A stretch of DNA of 64,000 nt from Pararhodobacter zhoushanensis (GCF_025949695.1 NZ_JAPDFL010000002.1:166175-230174); one strand, 5' to 3'; shown: positions 54,930 through 63,399, counted from the first letter of the stretch. A program made the numbers and translations. The notes: generated by a model from the letters alone, not told the origin.

Positions 54930-55140
54930 CGCGGTCCTCCCGGCTCGCGGCACCCTAGGAGCGGGGCTTGGCATATGTCAAATGAATGGGATAAATCACT
55001 TGTATAAGCATTTCTTATTCGCGCTGAAGATCATTCGGGCGACGGTGCGTGCACAGGGGACGCGTTTGGGATATCTTGCTTTGGTGATGTTTTTGGGTTA
55101 TTTCCGAAAATCTACGAAGACATCACCTTTGAGGTGCGCC

Positions 55141-55398
55141 ATGCAGACCCAAACCCTTCGCGACGCAACCGGGCTGAGCCAGATGCTGCGCAGCCGACGC
55201 AGGGAGCTGGGCCTGACCCAAGAACAACTCGGCCAACGTGCCGGATTGGCGGCAAAGCATGTCTCGCGGATCGAGAACGGCACGCATGAACCCAAGGTGT
55301 CCACCCTTTTTGCGCTGATTTCGGCGCTCGATCTTGATCTTGTGCTGGGCAACAAGGGCACGGTTGCGCCGGTCCCGTCGGTTACGGATATCTTCTGA
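55141..55398 (+). CDS. hipB: XRE-family antitoxin-like regulator (HipB-like)
   Basis: This 85-residue helix-turn-helix protein shows LSQMLRSRRRELGLTQEQLGQRAGLAAKHVSRIENGTHEPKVSTLFALISALDLDLVL, the compact HTH_3 domain of HipB. The ATG at 55141 was chosen; the frame extends upstream without good codons. It overlaps the hipA-like gene by one base. HipB usually neutralises the HipA kinase and represses the operon. The upstream 140 bases are AT-rich and likely contain the promoter and operators. Confidence 0.85.
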   Translation: MQTQTLRDATGLSQMLRSRRRELGLTQEQLGQRAGLAAKHVSRIENGTHEPKVSTLFALISALDLDLVLGNKGTVAPVPSVTDIF

Positions 55399-56378
55399 TG
55401 GGGCGCCCGACGGTTGTCCGGCGGCTGGATGTTCGCCTGAATGGCAGGCTGGCCGGGGAGTACCGCTTCACCCCGTCCGGCGGCGTCAGCTTTGCCTATG
55501 ATGCCGGTTGGCTGGACTGGCAGTTTGCCTTTGCCCTTTCGCGTCAGCTGCCGTTGCGCGCGGGTGTTCAAAGCGGCGCGGCGGTCAATGCCGTGTTCGA
55601 GAACCTCTTGCCCGACAACACCGATCTGCGCCGCCGCATCGCCGAGCGCACGCAGGCCCGCAGCGACCGGCCGCATGATCTGCTGGCTGTGATCGGGCGT
55701 GACTGCATCGGCGCGATGCAGTTCCTGCCGCAGGGCGACGACCCGGGCGATCCGTTCAAACTGGAGTCAACCCGCCAGAGCGACGCGCAGATTGCCGCCA
55801 CCATCCGCGATCTGGCGACGGCTCCGCTGGGCCTGCACGCCGACGATACATTCCGCATCTCGCTGGCCGGGGCGCAGGAAAAGACCGCCTTTCTGTGGCG
55901 CGACGGGGTTTGGCAAAAGCCTGAAGGGCTGACGCCCACGACGCATATCTTCAAGCGGCGCATGGGCCTTGTGTCGCACGGGATCGACATGACCGACAGC
56001 GTCGAAAACGAATGGCTGTGCCTGCAACTGGCCGCAGCACTGGGCCTGCCGGTGAATGAAGCGCGCATGGCGACGTTCGAGGATCAGACCGTGCTGATCG
56101 TGACCCGCTTTGACCGCGCACCGCGGGCAGGTGGGGGCATCGTGCGCCTGCCGCAAGAGGACTTTCTGCAAGCGCTGGGGTTGAGTTCAGGCCAGAAATA
56201 TCAAGAACACGGCGGACCGACCCTGCAAGACGGGTTGCGTCTGCTTGAAGGGTCGGTTGAGCGGGCGGCGGATCAGCAGCTGTTCTTCACAGCGCAGATC
56301 GTGAACTGGATTCTGGGGGCGATTGACGGTCACGCCAAGAATTACTCGGTTTTTCTGGGGCCGGGGGTTTTCGGATGA
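55398..56378 (+). CDS. hipA: HipA-type kinase toxin, N-terminal and catalytic part
   Basis: The 326-residue ORF holds the HipA N-subdomain-1 (RLDVRLNGRLAGEYRF, VFENLLPDNTDLRRRIAERT) and most of the kinase core: FRISLAGAQEKTAFLWRDG with nucleotide-contacting Lys, ENEWLCLQLAAALGLPV, VLIVTRFDRA and the catalytic loop ILGAIDGHAKNYSVFL. It ends abruptly after LGPGVFG. Intact HipA proteins continue with a motif like the TPLYDILSA found at the start of the next ORF. Adding one G to the run of five near 56362 would fuse the two. The ATGA overlap means they could also be translated as two chains. HipA kinases phosphorylate targets such as glutamyl-tRNA synthetase and induce persistence. Confidence 0.8.
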   Translation: MGRPTVVRRLDVRLNGRLAGEYRFTPSGGVSFAYDAGWLDWQFAFALSRQLPLRAGVQSGAAVNAVFENLLPDNTDLRRRIAERTQARSDRPHDLLAVIGRDCIGAMQFLPQGDDPGDPFKLESTRQSDAQIAATIRDLATAPLGLHADDTFRISLAGAQEKTAFLWRDGVWQKPEGLTPTTHIFKRRMGLVSHGIDMTDSVENEWLCLQLAAALGLPVNEARMATFEDQTVLIVTRFDRAPRAGGGIVRLPQEDFLQALGLSSGQKYQEHGGPTLQDGLRLLEGSVERAADQQLFFTAQIVNWILGAIDGHAKNYSVFLGPGVFG

Positions 56379-56728
56379 CCCCGCTCTACGACATTCTGAG
56401 CGCCGCACCGGCCATGGCCAGCAAGACGTTCCGACACAAGGAACTGCGCCTTGCGATGTCGGTGGGACGGCGCAACCACTACCGTCTGGACCAGATCCAG
56501 CCCCGCCATTTTGACCAGACGGCCCTGCGCGCGCGCGTCGCATCCGATACCCGGCGTCAGGCTTTTGCCACGATCGTCGCTGCCGGGTTGCCCGCCGTTG
56601 AGCGCGTGGCGAACGCGCTGCCCGCCGGTTTCCCCGAACGGGTCAGCGGCCCGATTCTGGAACACGCCCGCAACCGGCTTGCGTTGCTCATCCGGCAGGC
56701 CGAGGCCGGGCAGATCGTCGGCCACTGA
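56375..56728 (+). CDS. HipA-type kinase, detached C-terminal part
   Basis: The 117-residue ORF begins MTPLYDILSAAPAMASK, which in full-length HipA follows directly on the catalytic loop and carries a metal-binding Asp. It continues with RHKELRLAMSVGRRNHYRLDQIQPRHF and a helical tail, as in normal HipA C-termini. It therefore looks like the missing end of the preceding gene, separated by a single-base frameshift in a G run. Overlap of four bases would allow coupled translation of a split enzyme; which is true cannot be settled from sequence. A short gap to the convergent glutamine-synthetase-like gene follows. Confidence 0.75.
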   Translation: MTPLYDILSAAPAMASKTFRHKELRLAMSVGRRNHYRLDQIQPRHFDQTALRARVASDTRRQAFATIVAAGLPAVERVANALPAGFPERVSGPILEHARNRLALLIRQAEAGQIVGH

Positions 56729-56756
56729 GTCGCGACAACCGACCGACAGGGCGCGG

Positions 56757-58202
56757 TCAGAGCAGCCCGAAATACTCGCGCTGCTCCCACTCCGAGACCG
56801 TCGCGGCATAGCGTGCCCATTCCGCGCGCTTGAGGGTCGCGATGTAGTCGACGAAATCCTGCCCGATGGCGTCGCGGTAGAGCGTGCTCGCCTCAAACGC
56901 GCTCAGCGCTGCGTCCATCGAGCGGGGCAAAGCGCGCACATCTGCCGCATAGGGCGTGTCGGACGCGGGCGGCGGGGTCAGCTTGCCCTCGATCCCTGCC
57001 AGCCCCGAGAGGATCTGTGCCGCAAACACGTAATACGGGTTCGCGCCCGGTTCGGCGACGCGGTTCTCCAACCGGCTGGCGCGGTCACCAGCCACCATCA
57101 GCGCGCGCACCATCGCGCCCCGGTTATCGCGGCCCCACTGGATGCGGTCGGGGGCCATCTGGAACGGCTGGTAGCGTTTGTAACCGTTCACCGTGGGGGT
57201 GGTCAGGATGCACGACGCCTCGGCATGCGCCAGCAGCCCGGCGATCCAGCGTGACGCCTCGGGGGTGATGTCGTGCCCTCCGGCGGGCATGAACAGGTTT
57301 CGCCCGTCGGCAAGATTGGTCAGCGACTGGTGCAGATGCCAACCGGCCGAGGCCCCGCCCTCGATCCGGGGACGGCACATGAAGCTGGCGTGCAACCCGC
57401 GCCGGGCGGCGACCTGTTTGGCCATCGCGCGCAGCATGATCATGTTATCAGCGTGGGTCATCGCATCGGCGGGTCCAAAGACGAATTCCACCTGCCCCGG
57501 CCCCATCTCGATCTCGACCGAGGTCAGCGGCATGCCAAGCGACTGCGCAGCACGGCGCAACTCGTCCAGAACCGGCTCCATCCGGTCATAGGTGGTGTCC
57601 GCCAGAAACTGATAGCCGGGGGCGAGCAGGCGGGTGTCGGGCGGGGTGCCCGGCAGGCCGCTGTCGGTATGCTCAAGATGCGGATTGGTCACTTCGAACA
57701 GGTTGAATTCAACCTCCAACCCCACCGTCAGCCCCCAGCCGTGCGCCGCCAGCCGGTCGAGCGCGCCTTTCAGCACTTGCCGGGGCGCGTAGGAAATCGG
57801 CGTGCCATCTACCTGTGCCAGATCGCAGAACAGCCACGCCGAGCCGGGCGACCACGACAATTCGCGGAAGGTCGCGGGCACCGGGATCAGCCACATATCC
57901 CCCGCACCCGCGCCTTGCCCGCCTTCCCCGGACCAGACCGGAAAAACCGTCCGGCCCGAGGTGTCCTTGAGGAGAAGCGTCGAGGGCGCGCGCAGGCCCG
58001 AGCGGAAGACCGAGGGCAGCATATCGGCCACCACCGTCTTGCCGCGCAAAATGCCGTGGGCGTCGGAAAACAGCACGCGAACCGTCTCGATCCCTGCGGC
58101 CTTGACGCGGGCGAGGATCTCGGCGGCGCGGTCCAGAGCGTCGGGGTTCAGAAACCCCTGCCGGGCAAGCGTTCCGTCGGCCAGGGCGGTGGGGTCAGTC
58201 AT
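56757..58202 (-). CDS. Glutamine synthetase-like ligase (gamma-glutamyl amine type)
   Basis: The 481-residue protein has the GS fold: a beta-grasp N-terminal domain (VLFSDAHGILRGKTVVADMLPS), a catalytic domain with LTVGLEVEFNLF and SVEIEMGPGQVEFVF (metal-binding Glu), the ATP/substrate motif ASAGWHLHQSL, and NGYKRYQPFQMAPDRIQWGRDNRGAMVRAL. Sequence features match GlnT/PuuA-type ligases, which couple glutamate to an amine rather than to ammonia. It is encoded on the same strand as a split Rieske oxygenase, recalling the aniline and alkylamine pathways where a GS-like ligase makes a gamma-glutamyl amide before oxygenation. The start at 58202 is preferred over the open frame to 58301. Confidence 0.87.
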   Translation of the reverse strand: MTDPTALADGTLARQGFLNPDALDRAAEILARVKAAGIETVRVLFSDAHGILRGKTVVADMLPSVFRSGLRAPSTLLLKDTSGRTVFPVWSGEGGQGAGAGDMWLIPVPATFRELSWSPGSAWLFCDLAQVDGTPISYAPRQVLKGALDRLAAHGWGLTVGLEVEFNLFEVTNPHLEHTDSGLPGTPPDTRLLAPGYQFLADTTYDRMEPVLDELRRAAQSLGMPLTSVEIEMGPGQVEFVFGPADAMTHADNMIMLRAMAKQVAARRGLHASFMCRPRIEGGASAGWHLHQSLTNLADGRNLFMPAGGHDITPEASRWIAGLLAHAEASCILTTPTVNGYKRYQPFQMAPDRIQWGRDNRGAMVRALMVAGDRASRLENRVAEPGANPYYVFAAQILSGLAGIEGKLTPPPASDTPYAADVRALPRSMDAALSAFEASTLYRDAIGQDFVDYIATLKRAEWARYAATVSEWEQREYFGLL

Positions 58203-58324
58203 GCGGCGCTCTCTTGGGTTCGGTCGGTGGCGGGGGCCATGAAGGCCCCGCGTGGGTGCCCGTGTGGGTGATAGTGATAAACAAGGAACGGACCCGTGCA
58301 ACGGGGCTGTTGGTCGAGGACAGG

Positions 58325-58759
58325 TTACGCAAGGAAGGCGCGGAACTTGCTGGATGTCTGTTCGGCCCGTTCAACCCCCGACCAGCCCACACCCCGCACG
58401 AACGCCGGTTCGCCCAGTCGCACATCGGCGGGCAGCGCGGGATCGGCGCGGTCGTCGAACCAGCGCCAGTCGCCTGCGCCGACCAAAAGCACGCTCTCAC
58501 CGCCAAACAGCGCGGTTACCACCAGCGTGTCGATCAGCCCGGCGTGGCCGTCGCGCAGGTGCAGCGGGACGGGCTCATCCGCCGCCAGACCCCGGACATC
58601 CATCACCGGCGCATGGGTCAGCGTCAGCGTCACCCCGTCGAAGCCCTGCCGTGCGGCCATCTGCCGGAGGGACTCGCGCAGGGTGAAGTAGCCGTCCAGA
58701 ATATCCTGAAACGGCCGCGCATCGCCGGGCGGGGCCGGTGTCAAACCGTGGCATCCCAC
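58325..58759 (-). CDS. Hypothetical protein linked to the Rieske oxygenase
   Basis: The 144-residue product (from a GTG at 58759) is acidic and alpha/beta in character (GVTLTLTHAPVMDVRGL, VVTALFGGESVLLVGAGDWRWFDD). I do not recognise its family; there are no Cys/His clusters and no membrane segments. Its start overlaps the oxygenase gene end by 19 bases and it lies between that gene and the GS-like ligase gene, all on one strand, so it is probably a pathway component or accessory protein. The first codons could be shifted: TTG at 58744 is another start. Confidence 0.55.
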   Translation of the reverse strand: MGCHGLTPAPPGDARPFQDILDGYFTLRESLRQMAARQGFDGVTLTLTHAPVMDVRGLAADEPVPLHLRDGHAGLIDTLVVTALFGGESVLLVGAGDWRWFDDRADPALPADVRLGEPAFVRGVGWSGVERAEQTSSKFRAFLA

Positions 58760-59967
58760 GGGCAGCCCGCGCGGCGCTCCGTATCCATCTGACGGCTGGC
58801 CGCCAGCCAGTTGCCGGTGTCGCCGATGGCATCATTCGACAGCGGACCGACGATCTGCGGCGTCAAGCTGCGGTCCTGCATCGGCAGTTTCTCTGGCTGC
58901 CCCGTCTCCAGCGCCTTGATCGCGCGGCGCAGCATCAGCCGGTAGCGCACGATGGCGGCATCGCCGCGCCCCAGATGCTCGCGCGTGCGGTCCTGAATTG
59001 CCCCCAGCCCCTCAACCGCCCATTGGTCATGGACGTTGATGTCCGGTCCCATGCCCGTGTAGGTCTGGGTTTCCTGCTCGTCGGGGTCAAAGTGATAGGC
59101 GTTCGTGCGGTTCTTGAGGGGGGCGTAATCCGGCAGCCGGTGTTCTTTGAGCCGCTGCGCGCGCATCAGTTCCTTGTTCACCGGTTGGCGGAAGCTGGTG
59201 AACATGGTGAACCAGTAGCAGGTCTCGTCATCGACGGGCACGTGCCACTGGGTGATGATCATCTCGCGCGACATCGGGATGCAGATGGCCGAGGGGAAGA
59301 TCTGGTTGGTCACCCGCACATGCGTCAGGTCATGCGCCATATGGCGCAGCGCGGTGATCTTCAGGCCGTAGTCGGTTTCCTCGACCTCGAGATCCGGGCG
59401 CGGGTACTCGCGCAAAAGCTGGGTCATCGGCATGTCGGTATGCGCCGCCTTGTCGCGGAACTGCTTGCCGTAGCTTTCGGCGGGGTCTTCATCCTCAAGA
59501 AAGCGGTGCAGGAACGAGGCATGCGAGGGGTCGATGCCGATCTCCAGCGCCTGCAGCCAGTTGCATTCCCACAGGCCCTTGAAGGCAAAGACATGGCTGT
59601 CGGGCGCGCGGAAACAGTCGAAATTGGGGAAGGCAGGCGGCTCGCCGGTGCCCAGATAGGCGAAGAACACGCCCTTCTTCTCGACGACGGGATAAACCGG
59701 GCCGCCCTCGACCACGCAGATATCATCCCGCGCCGGGTGGTGCGCCGGGGGCTCATCGGGGCTGCTGCGCCGGGTGGCGAGGATATAGCCATCCCCCCGG
59801 CGCAGCAGCACCAAGCGTTCGCCCAGCAGGTTGACCGGCAGGCGCGGCTCGCCGCCGGTCAGCTCGTCCACCAGCGCGGCGGGTTGCCAGTACATCCGGT
59901 GAACCGCGCCCGCCGGGGTGTCGGGGCCGATCCGGGTGATCTGGTCGTTCAGCTTTTGCGAGATCAT
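58741..59967 (-). CDS. Rieske-type oxygenase catalytic subunit lacking its Rieske cluster
   Basis: This 408-residue homologue of ring-hydroxylating/demethylating oxygenase alpha subunits has the C-terminal catalytic domain with the mononuclear iron motif EIGIDPSHASFLHRF (Asp146, His149, His154) and a further Asp near residue 330. Its N-terminal domain keeps the outer strands of the Rieske fold (VNLLGERLVLLR at 46-57; VVEKKGVFFAYLG at 94-106), but the loops that should carry Cys-x-His and Cys-x-x-His are missing. ATRRSSPDEPPAHHPARDD takes their place. The separate Rieske protein encoded 23 bases upstream probably supplies the cluster, as in the NdmC-NdmD caffeine demethylase case. The start at 59967 follows AAAGGA. 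Confidence 0.85.
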   Translation of the reverse strand: MISQKLNDQITRIGPDTPAGAVHRMYWQPAALVDELTGGEPRLPVNLLGERLVLLRRGDGYILATRRSSPDEPPAHHPARDDICVVEGGPVYPVVEKKGVFFAYLGTGEPPAFPNFDCFRAPDSHVFAFKGLWECNWLQALEIGIDPSHASFLHRFLEDEDPAESYGKQFRDKAAHTDMPMTQLLREYPRPDLEVEETDYGLKITALRHMAHDLTHVRVTNQIFPSAICIPMSREMIITQWHVPVDDETCYWFTMFTSFRQPVNKELMRAQRLKEHRLPDYAPLKNRTNAYHFDPDEQETQTYTGMGPDINVHDQWAVEGLGAIQDRTREHLGRGDAAIVRYRLMLRRAIKALETGQPEKLPMQDRSLTPQIVGPLSNDAIGDTGNWLAASRQMDTERRAGCPWDATV

Positions 59968-59990
59968 CGTGGCGTCCTTTCGGGGCGGGG

Positions 59991-60401
59991 TCAGGCGTCA
60001 GAAGCGGCGGTTACAGGCGCGGGCGGCGGCGCGCCTTCGCCAAACCACGCATAGATCGCGCCGCCCGCTTCGATCACCGGAAAACTGGGCAGGCGGATGG
60101 TCTTGAACATGGTGGAATCCGCGGGCTCGGCGGGTTGTTCGGTGCATTGTCCCGTGCGGTCGAAGTGCCAGCCGTGAAAGGGACAGCGCAGGCCGTTATC
60201 CTCGCGCCGGCCAAAGCACAGATCCGCGCCGCGATGGGGGCAATGGCGCCCGATCAAGCCCAGTTCGCCGTCGTTGTCGCGAAACAGTACCAGCCGCTGG
60301 CCAAAGGCGTTTACGGGCACCACCGGGCGCTTGGCAGCCATGTCCTGCGCGTGCGCGACGACAACCCAATCGGTGGGGGCTAGGTCGGCGGCTTGGGACA
60401 T
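59991..60401 (-). CDS. Stand-alone Rieske protein, partner of the split oxygenase
   Basis: The 136-residue protein is a full Rieske domain of the oxygenase type rather than a small ferredoxin: VPVNAFGQRLVLFRDNDGELGLIGRHCPHRGADLCFGR (Cys54, His56) and NGLRCPFHGWHFDRTGQC (Cys73, His76), ending in SFPVIEAGGAIYAWFG. The same outer strands are seen in the neighbouring catalytic subunit, suggesting origin by splitting of one ancestral gene or domain duplication. GGAGA precedes the ATG at 60401. It is the first gene of the minus-strand operon and is divergent from an IclR gene. It should carry electrons from an unknown reductase to the catalytic subunit. Confidence 0.87.
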   Translation of the reverse strand: MSQAADLAPTDWVVVAHAQDMAAKRPVVPVNAFGQRLVLFRDNDGELGLIGRHCPHRGADLCFGRREDNGLRCPFHGWHFDRTGQCTEQPAEPADSTMFKTIRLPSFPVIEAGGAIYAWFGEGAPPPAPVTAASDA

Positions 60402-60447
60402 GGGATTCTCCTGTCAGGATTAGAAAGCGCTGGACGACGCCGGGTTT

Positions 60448-60475
60448 GTGCGTTATTTGAACATTCGTGCGTTAT
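60448..60475. promoter_or_regulatory. Direct repeats in the divergent oxygenase/IclR promoter
   Basis: GTGCGTTAT occurs at 60448-60456 and again at 60467-60475, 19 bases apart (about two helical turns), each followed by AT-rich sequence. The pair lies midway between the Rieske gene and the IclR gene and is a likely binding site for the IclR regulator. Confidence 0.5.
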
Positions 60476-60554
60476 ATAAACTACGCGCGCGCCCAGCCTT
60501 GCGTCAACAAGAATGCGAGGGCCAGCCTGTCTGACCCCGCGGGGAGCTGTTCCT

Positions 60555-61331
60555 ATGAGCGATACCGACGAAAAGAAGGGCGCTTCGACCTTTGCGAAAG
60601 GTCTGCGCGTGCTCGAATGCTTCGAGGGCGGTGCACGGGGCCTGACCATGGCGGGCATCAGCAAGGCCACCGGCATGGACCGCGCCACGGTGCGCCGGCT
60701 GTGTCTGACACTGGTTGAGTCCGGGTATCTGGTTCAGAGCGGCCATGACCTGCATCTGACACCGCGCATTCTGGCCCCGGCGGGGGGCTACCTGATGGCT
60801 AATGATTTCGGCCGGGCGATCCAGCCCGTGCTGACCGCCTTCGCACAGGAACTGGGCGGCGAGATTTCAATGGCGGTGCGCGACCGTGACCGGGCGCTTT
60901 ATGTGGCGCAATCGGCCACACCGGGCGCGCGGTTGTCCATCGGATTTGTCGTTGGCAGCACGATCCCGCTTCTGCCCACGGCAATCGGTCGCATGCTGCT
61001 GGCGTGCAGTCCGCGCGCGGATCGTGAGCGGGTTTTGCGCACGCGTCCGCATATCCGCTACACGGATGCAACCGACATCGATCCCGCGTCCCTTGATGCC
61101 AGGATCAACGCGGCTGCGGATCAGGGTTACGCCATCGTGCGGGGCGAATTCGAAACGGGCGTCACCGCGCTGGCGGTTGCTGTCGGGAACCACGCGCATA
61201 CGACGGCGGTCATCGGCACCTCGGTTGCCGGGGCGGCGCTGGCGGATGACGCCGAAAGGGCGCGGATGCTTGACATCCTGCGCCGCGCCGCGCGCAGCCT
61301 GCGCGGGCCGGACAGGTCCGCCCCGCTTTAA
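60555..61331 (+). CDS. IclR-family transcriptional regulator (PcaR/PobR-like)
   Basis: The 258-residue protein has the IclR winged helix (FAKGLRVLECFEGGARGLTMAGISKATGMDRATVRRLCLTLVESGYL) and an effector-binding domain with ALYVAQSATPGARLSIGFVVGSTIPLLPTAIGRMLLA and FETGVTALAVAVGNH. The sequence style matches the PcaR/PcaU/PobR group, which respond to aromatic acids. GGGGAG precedes the ATG at 60555. It is divergent from the split-oxygenase operon, which it probably activates or represses through the direct repeats. Confidence 0.9.
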   Translation: MSDTDEKKGASTFAKGLRVLECFEGGARGLTMAGISKATGMDRATVRRLCLTLVESGYLVQSGHDLHLTPRILAPAGGYLMANDFGRAIQPVLTAFAQELGGEISMAVRDRDRALYVAQSATPGARLSIGFVVGSTIPLLPTAIGRMLLACSPRADRERVLRTRPHIRYTDATDIDPASLDARINAAADQGYAIVRGEFETGVTALAVAVGNHAHTTAVIGTSVAGAALADDAERARMLDILRRAARSLRGPDRSAPL

Positions 61332-61338
61332 GCCGCAC

Positions 61339-62964
61339 TCAGATCCGCATCCGTGGCACATCTGTCGGATCGAGCTTGAGCTCGATCAGCAGCGGTCGGT
61401 CACGGTTCGGGATCGCGGCGAGCGCTGCCGCGAGTGTCTCCTCCGAGTCGACACGCAGCCCCTGTCCCCCCAGCGCCGTCGCCACCGCCGCGAAAGAGGG
61501 CCATTCGAATTCTGTCAGTGCCGGGTCCATGTTGCGGTCGATGAACTGGATATGCTCGGCCCCATAGGCGCTGTCGTTGGCGACGATGACGATCAGATCC
61601 TGCTTGAGCCGCACCGCCGTGTTGAACTCGTTGATCCCGCCCATCATGAACCCGCCGTCGCCGGTAAACAGCACCACCGGACGTGAACGGTCGGCCAGTC
61701 CTGCGCCGATGGCTTCCTGCAACCCCAGCCCGATCGAGCCGAAATTCGCCGTGACCAGAAAGCTGCGCGGATCGGGGGCTGAGATCCGGCACCAGACTTC
61801 GGTCATGAAGCGCCCGCCGTCGGTGGTCAGGATACGCTGTTTGGGTAGCGCCGCTTCCAGTTGCTCCAGCGCGGCGATGTAATTGGCAAAGCCCGGTTTG
61901 GTGCTGCTGCGGGGCGGGGTGTGGGCCGTCAGCGTCGCGCGGTCCAGCTCGCGCGTGAAGCCCGACGGCGGGATCTCGGCCTCGTCCAGCCAGTACAGGA
62001 TATTGTCGGCTGTCAGCGCGGCATCGGCGACCAGCGCGACATCGGGGTGGAAGTTCTTGGCAACTTCGGTCAGCGAGTCGTTGACCTGCACCACGCGCTT
62101 GCCCTTGAGCAGCTTGCCCCTGTCGGTGGTGAAATGGTGCAGCGAGGTGCCGAAGCACACGATGCAATCGGCCTTGGCGATCAGGTCATAGGCGGCGGGG
62201 GTCGAGAGCGTGCCGAAGATGTCCATAGTATAAGGATGATCGTTGAACAGGCCCTTGGCCTTGAGCGACGTGGCCAGCGGGGCCTCAAGCCGGTCCGCGA
62301 GCCGGATCAGCGCCTCCCGCGCGTCGACCGCGCCGCCACCGGCCAGAATCACCGGGCGGCGGGCCGAGGCGATCATCCCCACGGCCTCGTCCAGATCATC
62401 GCCCGCCGGGACCATCGCGGGGGCGGTAAAGGTCGGGAAGACGGTCTTGGTGTGCTCGACCTCTTGCCACATGAAATCGGCGGGCATGTTCACCACGATG
62501 GGCCGCTTCTCTACCCGCGCGCGGTAGAAGGCGTGCGCGACGTCATACGCGGCGGTCTGCGGCGCGCGGACCTGCTCGAATCCGGCGCCGGTGACCTTGA
62601 CCACTTCACGCTGGTCGATGCTTTGCAGGTTCTGCGGGTTCATCACGGCGGTATCGCCCGCCAGAAGCACCATCGGAATATGTCCGCGCGCGCCTTCGGT
62701 CAGGGCCGTGACGCAATTGGTCAGCGCCGGGCCATGGGTGACCGTGGCCACGCCAACCGAGCCGGAAACATGGCTGTAGGCCAGCGCCATCAGGACACTG
62801 CTGCCCTCATAGGCGGCGGGCACAAAGGTGCCGCCCCCGTCGCGGACGAAAGCGTCGACCATGAACAGATTGGCATCGCCCATCAGTCCGAACATAGTGT
62901 CGACACCATGGTCCAAAACGGAGCGGGCGATGGATTGATAGCAAAGGGTCTTTGCCTCGGGCAT
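61339..62964 (-). CDS. Thiamine-diphosphate-dependent enzyme (acetolactate synthase-like)
   Basis: The 541-residue protein has the three-domain arrangement of the ThDP oxidase/decarboxylase family. The catalytic Glu lies in AAYEGSSVLMALAY. The central FAD/NAD-like domain has PVILAGGGAVDAREALIRLADRLEAPLATSLKAKG. The C-terminal ThDP/Mg site is VVLFTGDGGFMMGGINEFNTAVRLKQDLIVIVANDSAYG. It resembles benzaldehyde lyase/acetolactate synthase-like enzymes more than the housekeeping IlvB, and no small regulatory subunit gene is near. It could decarboxylate a 2-oxoacid or form a carboligation product in the nearby pathway. It converges with the IclR gene. Confidence 0.87.
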   Translation of the reverse strand: MPEAKTLCYQSIARSVLDHGVDTMFGLMGDANLFMVDAFVRDGGGTFVPAAYEGSSVLMALAYSHVSGSVGVATVTHGPALTNCVTALTEGARGHIPMVLLAGDTAVMNPQNLQSIDQREVVKVTGAGFEQVRAPQTAAYDVAHAFYRARVEKRPIVVNMPADFMWQEVEHTKTVFPTFTAPAMVPAGDDLDEAVGMIASARRPVILAGGGAVDAREALIRLADRLEAPLATSLKAKGLFNDHPYTMDIFGTLSTPAAYDLIAKADCIVCFGTSLHHFTTDRGKLLKGKRVVQVNDSLTEVAKNFHPDVALVADAALTADNILYWLDEAEIPPSGFTRELDRATLTAHTPPRSSTKPGFANYIAALEQLEAALPKQRILTTDGGRFMTEVWCRISAPDPRSFLVTANFGSIGLGLQEAIGAGLADRSRPVVLFTGDGGFMMGGINEFNTAVRLKQDLIVIVANDSAYGAEHIQFIDRNMDPALTEFEWPSFAAVATALGGQGLRVDSEETLAAALAAIPNRDRPLLIELKLDPTDVPRMRI

Positions 62965-63399
62965 GGAGGGTCCTTGAAGCAAGGGCAGACGAGCGGGTTC
63001 GGCCGCGCCGATCACAGGCAAAGGATAACGGGGCGCTGTGCCTCGGGCAAGGCGCCGGGCGCTTGGGTCTGGCGTAGCGGGCTTTCAGGGGGGTGAACAA
63101 ACCAGATGCACGACAGAAGGGGAAGGCAGCGCGGTCGTCCTTGCTTTCCTTTGCCTGCGCCCAAGCGGAGACACGCAGGGTCATCGTGAGAGAGGATGAA
63201 TACGGGCGAACTGACAAGCGAATTGGCATAGAATAGCGCAAGACACGATCGCAAAGGCCTGTCGGCGCAGCGTCGGAGGCAGGGTGATGTTCCCTCAGGA
63301 AAAACATACCCTAAGATCAAATCATCGGCGGAGGGAATCAGTCGTGACGGCGTTCCCTGTCCTTTGCGAAGCGCCCTTTACCGACCGGAGATGTGGCTG
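62965..63399. other. Intergenic region before the truncated acyl-CoA ligase
   Basis: This 435-base stretch separates divergently transcribed genes. I see no credible gene in either direction; the small open frames lack ribosome-binding sites and have odd composition. It presumably contains promoters for the ThDP enzyme gene and for the ligase gene, but no sites stood out by eye. Confidence 0.4.
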
